Source of the DNA: an uncultured Eubacterium sp. | GTDB lineage: Bacteria; Bacillota; Clostridia; Lachnospirales; Lachnospiraceae | DNA length: 40,125 nt | Assembly (NCBI GenBank): GCA_934316845.1 | Contig: CAKRDZ010000027.1 | Span: forward strand, 1 to 40,125 | Direction of reading: 5' to 3' | Part shown: positions 7,276 to 14,328 of the stretch, one piece after another | Numbering within the stretch: position 1 is the stretch's first letter | How the letters are laid out: every line of letters begins with the position of its first letter | The notes under the pieces: model-generated | What the model was told of the DNA's origin: nothing | Databases searched by the model: none | The model's input: the letters and a program-made list of their open reading frames with translations, nothing else | Position numbers and translations under genes: made by a program

Positions 7276-8967
7276 TTAATATTCATTTGCGAAAAAATTC
7301 CATTCATTGTCATGCTTTATTTCTTTCCAATCCTGTATAATAGTTCCATCATAATCCCACTTCTTCTCATTAATATAAGAAGATTCGCCTATCCTGTTTA
7401 TATAATTTTCATGACAAATAATCTGTTTTCCCAAGTACAAATCAATGTTAAATCCCGAACTATATTTGTTAGTAAAACAATGGATTTCCTTAAAGCAAGA
7501 TGTTTTCTTATCCTTTAAAATCAAATGCCCTATATATCTATCTGCATAAGCCGTATGTTCACCTAAAAGCCACGCTATATACTCTGCGTTTTCTGCTGCT
7601 GCAGAAACAGAAAAATTGCTTATTTTTGTATCATACACTTTCTGTACTTTCCTTGTGTCCTCCTCAAATTGATATAACCACTTATCAGAATTTCCTAATA
7701 ATGATAAATAGTGCTTTCCATTAAGGAAAACTATATCTAAAGCCCATTTCCCCTTTAATTCTGATACATAATAAATATCTTCCGTAGCAAATTCATAATA
7801 TAGTACCACATTTTGAAATCCTACTGTTATATTATTTGCAGTTATCAAAATTCCCTTTTCGCCAACTGAAACGTCTCCATATATATTGTCAAACTCATAT
7901 GAGGCATCTATATCACTTGGAAGTGCTTTACTGATTTTCCTTGGTGAAAAGATTACTTTATAATCATTAAATTCATACAAATAAATATATCTCCCAAAAT
8001 GCCAAACAATTTTTTGGGAATCTATATAGTCAATCTCAAAACAATGCCTAATATCTTTTTCTTTGAATCCCTCTGCCGCCCCTATTACATCGTCACATAT
8101 TACTTTATCTTCTTTACTAATTAAATCTATCAGATGCAATGCTAAAACATACTTTTTATCCGTTTTTTTATCATACTTTAAGTATGCAAAAAAATTCTTT
8201 TGCCGTTTTCCCATCATTTCATCAAATATATCAACGTATGCTTCTTCTTTTGAAAACACCACACATTTTGTCACTTCATCTGTTTTCATATTTTTTAAAA
8301 AAATACCACGTTCGGCATTGTCATCATATTCCATTCCATTTATAAATAACACATGTAAGTTTTCCACATTTTCTATTATACTAATTTTTTGTTTTTCTTT
8401 TTCCAGTCTTTGATACTCCTCATCAAATCTGCATCCAATAATATGAATTTTTTTCTTTTCCCAGTCAATACATTTTGGGGATTCAACTCTAATTATCGGC
8501 GTATTCACTCCAATATAAGACACATTTTCTTTGGCTAATGGAATACGAAAAATTTCCCCACACAGATAAATATCTGAAATATTATCATCTAACAAGTCAT
8601 ATAATTCATCTTGATTAAAAGCCACTTGATGCACATGCTCTAAAACTGTTTTATCATCTGTAAATTGTTTTAATTGTGCTTTTCTCTTTTCGACTTCAAG
8701 TTTTTCATCAATATCCTCATCTTTTTCTCTATATTCCACCTCAAATATATGACATATTTTTCGATAAAAATCTGCATCTTCTCTGTTCAATTGTTTTAAT
8801 TTCTCAACCTGCTCTGTATAATACCGATCCTCTAACCAGTGGAACAGTTTTTGATCATCAAAGTATTCTACCACTTTGGTCAAAGAAAAGTTTTCACGCA
8901 ACTCATCTAATGTTCTTATCTTTCTTCCATTCTCCATTTCAAGGGAAAATCTAATTTTCTTTGCCAT
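7276..8967 (-). CDS. Uncharacterised protein: N-terminal module plus beta-rich, propeller-like C-terminus
   Basis: A 563-aa soluble protein, no family named. The N-terminus (KKIRFSLEMENGRKIRTLDE, then LFHWLEDRYY and LCGEIFRIPL around 120-150) resembles a module I have seen at the start of varied Firmicute proteins of unknown function, so it may be a shared docking domain. Residues about 180-560 are beta-strand-rich with repeating aromatic-turn-aromatic segments (WHFGRYIYLYEF, GKHYLSLLG, AYADRYIGHLI) suggestive of a beta-propeller. No catalytic motif is evident. ATG 8967 is chosen because AAAGGAG precedes it at seven bases; the longest frame starts at 8991. It lies in tight sequence between the ferredoxin-like and AAA genes, so it could be the adaptor or sensor of the system. 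Confidence 0.7.
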   Translation of the reverse strand: MAKKIRFSLEMENGRKIRTLDELRENFSLTKVVEYFDDQKLFHWLEDRYYTEQVEKLKQLNREDADFYRKICHIFEVEYREKDEDIDEKLEVEKRKAQLKQFTDDKTVLEHVHQVAFNQDELYDLLDDNISDIYLCGEIFRIPLAKENVSYIGVNTPIIRVESPKCIDWEKKKIHIIGCRFDEEYQRLEKEKQKISIIENVENLHVLFINGMEYDDNAERGIFLKNMKTDEVTKCVVFSKEEAYVDIFDEMMGKRQKNFFAYLKYDKKTDKKYVLALHLIDLISKEDKVICDDVIGAAEGFKEKDIRHCFEIDYIDSQKIVWHFGRYIYLYEFNDYKVIFSPRKISKALPSDIDASYEFDNIYGDVSVGEKGILITANNITVGFQNVVLYYEFATEDIYYVSELKGKWALDIVFLNGKHYLSLLGNSDKWLYQFEEDTRKVQKVYDTKISNFSVSAAAENAEYIAWLLGEHTAYADRYIGHLILKDKKTSCFKEIHCFTNKYSSGFNIDLYLGKQIICHENYINRIGESSYINEKKWDYDGTIIQDWKEIKHDNEWNFFANEY

Positions 8968-9007
8968 TTTTCTGTCTCCTTTATATTTCATTCATCAATT
9001 TATTTCT

Positions 9008-10006
9008 CTACAGTTTCATTAAATCTTCCACTTTCTCTTTGATGATTTTATCTAAATTGTCATTGTATTCTTTAAACATACTGTTTACCAGTCGTACTGC
9101 CAATTCCTCAATTCTATCATCTTGGTAATTTGCGTAAAAAATCAAATCTTTTACATATTCTTTTGCCGCCTCATCAAAATCACTTATTCTCCAAACAGTT
9201 TTATATTTGTCGTTTCCGAATCTAGTTGTTCCTACCCACTCTTCCTCTTCGTCAATTTCCATCCAATCAATATAACTACTGCAGCTATTACTTTTTTCTA
9301 ATTCCGATATTATTCCAAAATGCCCGCTTTTTTCCTCATACTTCCGTAATGTATCCCACTCATAACATTCATCTGTTATTGGTTTTGCATTACAATTTGA
9401 CCAGTTATCCGGTAGTTTTTTACCTGCAACTGCTTCTACCTCAGTACTGATACTTTTTAAATACTTTTCCATTTCTTTATTCGTTTTTACCATTATACCT
9501 TTTTCGCTTTCCAAGTCATAATACTTTTCCAGAACATCAACCTTATATTCCACAAAAATCTTTCTCATTGTTGGTCGATAAAAGCCTGTACAATAGCACT
9601 TCTTTTGAAATACATTTTGTGCTGCACTTTTTGCTTTACCATATGAACTATATGTATCTGGAAAATAATGCCAAGGTATATCTATATTACACTTATTAGC
9701 ATCAAATTTAACATCTTTCCGTCCAATTTCTTTGAGCTTAATTGTCTCACATTTTTTCTTTATACTTTGTACCAAATCTGTTATTGCTTCTTTTCCTGTC
9801 TTATTTGTGTTTCCTTTATCCACTATGCTAATCGCTCCGTTCGGACATAATTTAACAATCTCAAGTACTGTATTTATATCATTCTCTTTAATATAAACAC
9901 CTTCAACCGGGATTGCATTTCCGTCCTCATTTTCCATTAAATACTGATTTGAAACTGTACATAACCCACAACCATCGCATTTGTTTGATACTTCTAACAT
10001 TTTCAT
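9008..10006 (-). CDS. Ferredoxin-like Fe-S protein with unknown C-terminal domain
   Basis: A 332-aa protein. The N-terminus carries one 4Fe-4S ligand set: C10, C13, C16 (CDGCGLC) and C54 followed by Pro (LCPNGAI), with a 37-residue loop in between, i.e. a single-cluster ferredoxin domain. Residues about 90-332 match nothing I know; they include KCYCTGFYRP near 140, a charged stretch and a long helical, acidic C-terminus. The Fe-S part could sense oxygen or redox state, or transfer electrons. The ribosome site AAGGAAG supports ATG 10006. It lies 16 bases before the next gene and 20 after the previous one, inside the ten-gene run. A redox protein is an unusual partner for an AAA ATPase and nuclease-like proteins. 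Confidence 0.75.
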   Translation of the reverse strand: MKMLEVSNKCDGCGLCTVSNQYLMENEDGNAIPVEGVYIKENDINTVLEIVKLCPNGAISIVDKGNTNKTGKEAITDLVQSIKKKCETIKLKEIGRKDVKFDANKCNIDIPWHYFPDTYSSYGKAKSAAQNVFQKKCYCTGFYRPTMRKIFVEYKVDVLEKYYDLESEKGIMVKTNKEMEKYLKSISTEVEAVAGKKLPDNWSNCNAKPITDECYEWDTLRKYEEKSGHFGIISELEKSNSCSSYIDWMEIDEEEEWVGTTRFGNDKYKTVWRISDFDEAAKEYVKDLIFYANYQDDRIEELAVRLVNSMFKEYNDNLDKIIKEKVEDLMKL

Positions 10007-10026
10007 AATTATTACTTCCTTTCTTT

Positions 10027-10848
10027 TTACATTGTTTCATACTGGCGTATTATATCATTCATTTGTTGCATATAATTTTCGCCCTTATTAATTGTTTCAA
10101 TAGCACATTGAGCAAATTCACCTTTTTCATCAAAAAGAGGTGCCTTAATCAACTCAGATAATGCAATTGCGACATTTTCACAAGTCATTAAAACGGACTC
10201 TTCAAATTTGGAATAACGCTTAACATTATATCCATTCTTTTCTATTAATTCCTTTGTCATGCTGATAATCTTTAAAAACAAGAAATTAATATTTTTTAGC
10301 AATGTTGCATAGTTATCTGCTTTTGAAATGATTCCATCATATATTGTACATATGTTTTCAGCATTACTATATTCAACATTAGCCATTCGTTTCTGACTGG
10401 AAGCTGCAGAAAGCATTCGTTCTGAATCTTTTACCATCATCTTAAAAATACCATTCTGTAACACCCCAAAAATCAATTCTTTATCCGTAAATTCAATTTT
10501 TGAAGCTAAAGTCATTTGATGAAATGCCTCTTCTCTATCTACTTTTATTCCTCCAATAGACTCTGTGATTTCATTTTTTCTTTTTATATTAATTTTCTTA
10601 ATATCCTGATAAACTTCCGCAAATAATGGATAAGTTCGTTCTATTATAGTTCGCTTTTTCTTTACAATATTTTGTAATCGTTTATCTGCATATTCCTTTT
10701 TTTCTTTAACCATAGTTTCTGCCTTTTTGCTTTTTTCAAATGCTTGTCCATACTTTTTTAATGCTTTTTCATCTATTTTTGCTGACTTATCTGTTTGATT
10801 AAAAGCATAAGCTATTCCCCCACCAATTAATATCAAATCAATTATCAT
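10027..10848 (-). CDS. Membrane-anchored coiled-coil protein
   Basis: A 273-aa protein with one N-terminal membrane helix (IIDLILIGGGIAYAF, residues 2-16) followed by a lysine/glutamate-rich helical body (about 30-100 coiled coil). No recognised domain. The layout suits a scaffold anchored to the inner face of the membrane. The longest frame begins at GTG 10857 inside the GAGG ribosome site; ATG 10848, eight bases later, is the better start. It sits 16 bases after the HNH-like gene and 20 before the ferredoxin-like gene. Confidence 0.75.
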   Translation of the reverse strand: MIIDLILIGGGIAYAFNQTDKSAKIDEKALKKYGQAFEKSKKAETMVKEKKEYADKRLQNIVKKKRTIIERTYPLFAEVYQDIKKINIKRKNEITESIGGIKVDREEAFHQMTLASKIEFTDKELIFGVLQNGIFKMMVKDSERMLSAASSQKRMANVEYSNAENICTIYDGIISKADNYATLLKNINFLFLKIISMTKELIEKNGYNVKRYSKFEESVLMTCENVAIALSELIKAPLFDEKGEFAQCAIETINKGENYMQQMNDIIRQYETM

Positions 10849-10864
10849 TCTGACCACCTCATTT

Positions 10865-12214
10865 CTATAACTCTATTTCAAGAACTTCTCCTAAATGTTC
10901 TTCATATTCTTCTAACGTATGATATCTAAGATTAATTCCATATGTGCTTAAAATCATATCAAGCCCATCGTTGACTTTATACAAATCAAATGTTTTTTCA
11001 CACGCGCCTTCCAAAATCATCTGAAAGCCCATGGACATTTTGGCTCGCTCCTTTTGATTTTCACTTGAAATGATATCTTCTAACCTCTTCCTATCCTCTT
11101 CTAGTTGAAACAATGCCTCTGATTCAATTCGTTTTAACTGCATATCTCTTTTTCTATAATCATCTATGTGATTTTTGACATCTTTCCAACTTTGTCTTAC
11201 AGATTGACATATGGATACTATTGTACTACATGCTACCGAAACAACCATTGAGCAAACCACACCTGCTACTATCGCTGGTCCCGCACCTGGAATAATCGCT
11301 GCGGAAATCATAGGACCTACTGCTTCTGTAACCATTCCTGACAACATAAGTTCTGCTCCTTTTGTTCCAATTTGTTGTACACATTGTTCTGCAGATATTT
11401 TACCATTTACGTAATCTGTTATGGACTGCAGGGAAATATTTGCAACATCAACGATTACTCCAAATGTTGAAGAATCGATAAATTTCTGAACTGCTTTATG
11501 GGATGATTTCTCCAATAAATGTTTTGCAATCCTTCTTTCTCCTCCCAAAACAAACGTTCTCGCTCCATTCTTCGCCACCCCTTTTCCTGCCTCTTCTAGT
11601 GTCTTTTCTCCTCGCATCACCTCAGCTATTTGATATACTCCATCCACCATTAAAGACATTGCAGACTCACTAATTTGTTCTACTCCTCCTGCAACAAATT
11701 CCTTTCCCACACCTTGCACTGTTTTTTTTGTTAATTTCCCATTTACACTAATTTCCGCATTCATCCTTTGTTCTGCAAATTTAATTTTTGCTTTACTATT
11801 TTGGAATTGATCGGATTCTTTTATAAATTTGAAATCATTTTTCTCCCCTTTACTTGCATTCATACTTTTGCTAATCAACCTATAATTATCTTTTTGATTA
11901 AGCACCTCTTTTAAATCTTGATCCTCTAAAAAGGGATTGTTTTTATATCTCTCATGCGCTTCCTTTATAGAAATTATATGATCTACTTCGCCAACATGCT
12001 CTGACCATTTTGCAGAAATATTTTCTCCTCTTGAATTTTTCATATGATATTTTTGCTTTGCTGCGTTATTATCATAATGAAGAGTCCGACCACTGATATT
12101 GTCATAATAACATTTGTTATCTGAAAATATTTTATCTTTAAATTGATGCTTAGCCTTTGCATCATCATATAATTGACTTCTGATTTTCGAATTATATTCT
12201 TCTTTTATTGCCAT
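10865..12214 (-). CDS. HNH-nuclease-like protein with Gly-rich hydrophobic segment
   Basis: A 449-aa protein. Residues 35-127 resemble an HNH domain: CYYDNISG at the start, EVDHI with D78-H79, N110 in DNYRLIS, and NASKGEKND (119-127), the N..KG pattern typical of the HNH metal finger. The zinc-binding cysteine pairs of many HNH enzymes are absent. Residues 290-336 (IPGAGPAIVAGVVCSMVVSV in its core) are hydrophobic and glycine/alanine-rich, and could insert in a membrane. Residues 340-400 are a charged coiled coil. The start follows a GGGGG site. The same plan, nuclease-like domain plus Gly-rich segment, recurs in the protein at 4187-5737, so the operon carries two unlike effectors of one design. 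Nuclease activity is inferred. Confidence 0.72.
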   Translation of the reverse strand: MAIKEEYNSKIRSQLYDDAKAKHQFKDKIFSDNKCYYDNISGRTLHYDNNAAKQKYHMKNSRGENISAKWSEHVGEVDHIISIKEAHERYKNNPFLEDQDLKEVLNQKDNYRLISKSMNASKGEKNDFKFIKESDQFQNSKAKIKFAEQRMNAEISVNGKLTKKTVQGVGKEFVAGGVEQISESAMSLMVDGVYQIAEVMRGEKTLEEAGKGVAKNGARTFVLGGERRIAKHLLEKSSHKAVQKFIDSSTFGVIVDVANISLQSITDYVNGKISAEQCVQQIGTKGAELMLSGMVTEAVGPMISAAIIPGAGPAIVAGVVCSMVVSVACSTIVSICQSVRQSWKDVKNHIDDYRKRDMQLKRIESEALFQLEEDRKRLEDIISSENQKERAKMSMGFQMILEGACEKTFDLYKVNDGLDMILSTYGINLRYHTLEEYEEHLGEVLEIEL

Positions 12215-12280
12215 ATTTCTTTCCCCCTTTTATTTTACAAAAACAATATGGATTTTTTACTGTACCCAATATAGCTTGCA

Positions 12281-12583
12281 TTATTCCGTTTCATCCTTGT
12301 ATTCCTCCGATGCCTCGCACTGATTTTCGATTTTCTCTAAAATCAACCGTTTGAGGTATTTTTCATTATATCCATATTTTCGCGCGATCGCTTTCCACTC
12401 CGACGGATTTTCTTTCATGGCGCGTTCAATCACGTATTCAATCGTATATAACCTCGAAGGCATAGACACTTCCATTCCATGAAACCGCTCATAAATCTTA
12501 CCCACCATATTATCCCCAACGATTTCTGCAAGTTCCTGATAAATACCTGCATATCTTCTTTTTGCTTTTTCTTTCGATTGCAT
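12281..12583 (-). CDS. Mor-family-like DNA-binding protein
   Basis: A 100-aa protein whose pattern is that of the Mor/C transcription activator family of phage Mu: ELAEIVGDNMVGKIYERFHG, then MPSRLY, then a C-terminal helix-turn-helix (AIARKYGYNEKYLKRLI). It lies 66 bases upstream of the HNH-like gene and 84 after the zinc-ribbon ORF on the same strand, so it is placed to regulate the run. A second family member is at 30717-30998, again heading an operon with a membrane protein. Start ATG with GAGGTGA four bases upstream. Confidence 0.8.
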   Translation of the reverse strand: MQSKEKAKRRYAGIYQELAEIVGDNMVGKIYERFHGMEVSMPSRLYTIEYVIERAMKENPSEWKAIARKYGYNEKYLKRLILEKIENQCEASEEYKDETE

Positions 12584-12667
12584 TTTGTCACCTCAACACT
12601 ATTTTACACAAAATGGCAGAAAATTTCTCGGTACATTCTACGTGTATTTCTACCGTTCTATTTCCTG

Positions 12668-12793
12668 CTACCACTTTATTCCACCCAGGTAAGCCCCGCA
12701 ATGAACGCATCTTTTGAAAATATTCACCTTATACGGTTTATGACATCTGGGACAAAGAATTGGTTTTACAATAGAAAAGACTTTTAATCTCAT
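12668..12793 (-). CDS. 41-aa zinc-ribbon micro-protein
   Basis: Short reading frame with two zinc knuckles, CPRC (C14, C17) and CVHC (C29, C32), and a spacing typical of a zinc ribbon; the rest is basic and hydrophobic, ending GGIKW. AGGAG lies ten bases before ATG 12793. It is the first gene before the Mor-like protein on the same strand, after the terminator at 12951-12985, so it probably opens the ten-gene transcript. The paired CxxC motifs in so short a frame argue against chance. A partner-binding or rubredoxin-like metal protein is possible. Confidence 0.65.
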   Translation of the reverse strand: MRLKVFSIVKPILCPRCHKPYKVNIFKRCVHCGAYLGGIKW

Positions 12794-12822
12794 ATTCACA
12801 CATCTCCTCTGCATTTTTTCAC

Positions 12823-12854
12823 AGTATACATTTTGAAAGTGACATCATATGTCA
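12823..12854 (-). promoter_or_regulatory. Candidate promoter with TGACAT-N3-ATGTCA dyad
   Basis: On the minus strand a -10-like TATACT (12823-12828) lies 30 bases before the zinc-ribbon ATG. A perfect 6-bp dyad TGACAT/ATGTCA with a 3-base centre (12840-12854) overlies the -35 region, which has no good hexamer at 17 bases. A poor -35 replaced by an activator dyad would suit an activator-dependent promoter, perhaps of the Mor-like protein two genes on. Bases 12855-12947 show no further feature. Confidence 0.45.
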
Positions 12855-12950
12855 TTTTGTTTACAAATATAAGATATCACACACATTGTAAAATCGTTTT
12901 CAATTTTTCCCTCTTAACACCATTTCGCACATTGGATCCTATTCGTTATA

Positions 12951-12985
12951 GAAAAAGAAAAAAGACACAGCATCTGCCATGTCTT
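12951..12985 (-). terminator. Intrinsic terminator after the Rpn-like pseudogene
   Basis: Minus strand: a 10-bp stem formed by AAGACATGGC and GCTGTGTCTT (two G-U pairs, loop AGAT; 12962-12985) followed by a U-rich tract. It closes the transcript of the gene at 13012 and isolates the ten-gene run from its upstream neighbour. Confidence 0.8.
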
Positions 12986-13011
12986 CTTTTCTGATCATTA
13001 ATTAATTTTTA

Positions 13012-13884
13012 TCACAACACCAGTTCTTCCACTTCTTCCAGTGGGATATCCAGCTCCTTCGCTATATCTTCCGGTGTTTTTCCGCTCAGAAATGCTTTAA
13101 ACACCTGTTTAGCAAGTGATTTCCCTTCCTGCAGACCTTCTTCCCTCTCTTCTTTCCGAAGCACTTTCTCATGCAATTCCACATCAAATTCATATAAACA
13201 CATGTGATACACCTCCGCTTTGTTTTTTAATAAAAATTCTTTTAAGATTCCATCCCGGATACATTCGTCTATCGTTGTCCGTATCGCATCCTCCAATGGC
13301 ATTTCTTTCCTATGTATGCGCACTCTTTCCGTAAACTCCGCGTATTCCTGCAATGTTTGACAGATTTCTTTCAGTTCTTCATTTTTTCCTTTGTTTATGT
13401 TTAACTGAAGTACAACAAGTTCCAAGTTTATCTCGCCAGTATTGGCGGCAAAGGCCTTCGACAGGCAGATTTCTTTTCGCTCCGGCTGTTCCTCCTCCCC
13501 ATTGTAAAATACTACAAATTTTGGCGTCGGAATTTTAATCTGCTTCCTGGAATAAATATCCAGTCCCTCTTCGTAAACATATTTTTGTAGTAGATCTGAC
13601 ACATAAAACAAGTTACGAAGCGGCATATTAGGATTGACCGTTGACTGATGTTCCTACAACTGCATCATCATGTCAATCATACAGGAGACATCATTTTTCA
13701 TGCCAAGATACAATGCTCCTTCCAATGTAGTGATCACCAATTCTTCCGGGTCATCATAATGTGTTCCGTTGACCGCATTGAATAGAGAAAGCAGTCTCTC
13801 CTTATCCCGGAAAAGCATTCGAAAAAGCGTATCCCTGTAATTACGCACTACTGCCTTCATTTTCTGTTTTGTTTTTCTTTTCAT
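13012..13884 (-). pseudogene. Rpn-type PD-(D/E)XK nuclease/transposase, interrupted by an in-frame amber codon
   Basis: The N-terminal part (from ATG 13884, GGGAG seven bases upstream: MKRKTKQKMKAVVRNYRDTL, then FRMLFRDKERLLSLFNA) and the C-terminal part (FYVSDLLQKY, then IPTPKFVVFYNG) are halves of one recombination-promoting nuclease/putative transposase (Rpn/PDDEXK transposase, DUF4351-like tail with AKQVFKAFLSGKTPEDIAKE). Both lie in the same frame and are separated only by TAG at 13654-13656, where relatives have Tyr in LYEHQST; the codon is probably a mutated TAT/TAC. The C-terminal half could restart at ATG 13626. Such genes are often degraded in this group. Confidence 0.85.
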
Positions 13885-14055
13885 CCAAAATCTCCCTTCT
13901 GTGTACTGCAGGAGTTTTATCTTGAAAAGTTTCCGCATTCCCTAATGTATTTTCCCTAATCTTTTTCACTCCTGCTTTTTTTTCATTTTTCTGGAATTCA
14001 AAGCAAGAATGACATACCGGCTTATTTGACTCTTTTACTTATTATATACTAGACT

Positions 14056-14112
14056 AAAAATCACTTGCTTTTCGTCAGTATACCATAGTACTCTCCGAAA
14101 TGCAAGTGATTT
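14056..14112 (-). terminator. Long inverted repeat, probable terminator
   Basis: Minus strand: AAATCACTTGC (14102-14112) pairs with GCAAGTGATTT (14058-14068) over 11 bp, with a partly paired 33-base loop, then TTTTT. It lies four bases after the surface-protein remnant ending at 14116. Bases 13939-14055 hold a TATAAT-like box (near 14042) but no clear promoter. Confidence 0.65.
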
Positions 14113-14115
14113 CCC

Positions 14116-14328
14116 TTACAGCCTTATCTTCTTCTCCCTGCTATACACCCCATTCTTCTTTTTTCCTCTCTCGTACACACGGGCTTTGAACCAGACAAGA
14201 TATCCTTTCTGGCTGTACGCCAGCCGCACCACCTGCCGGCCGTTCTTTAGTGATGTTTTCTTTAAGCGGATGCGGACATATTTTCTGCCCTTTTTCTTCA
14301 TATACAGTTCGAAATATTTGTAAAATTT
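14116..14328 (-). pseudogene. Frameshifted C-terminal remnant of the LRR surface protein
   Basis: A 70-codon stretch in a different frame from the LRR gene, overlapping its last 31 bases. Its content (KKKGRKYVRIRLKK, then GYLVWFKARVYERGKKKNG and SREKKIRL) looks like the last strands of the Lys/Arg-rich fibronectin-like domain that often ends BspA-type proteins. It has no start codon with a ribosome site of its own. I read it as the original tail, separated by a frameshift or small deletion around 14300-14330. Confidence 0.65.

Noticed and set aside
12215..12280. Separate promoter for the HNH-like gene
   Set aside because: AT-rich boxes exist but no -35/-10 pair with acceptable spacing; read-through from the upstream genes is simpler.
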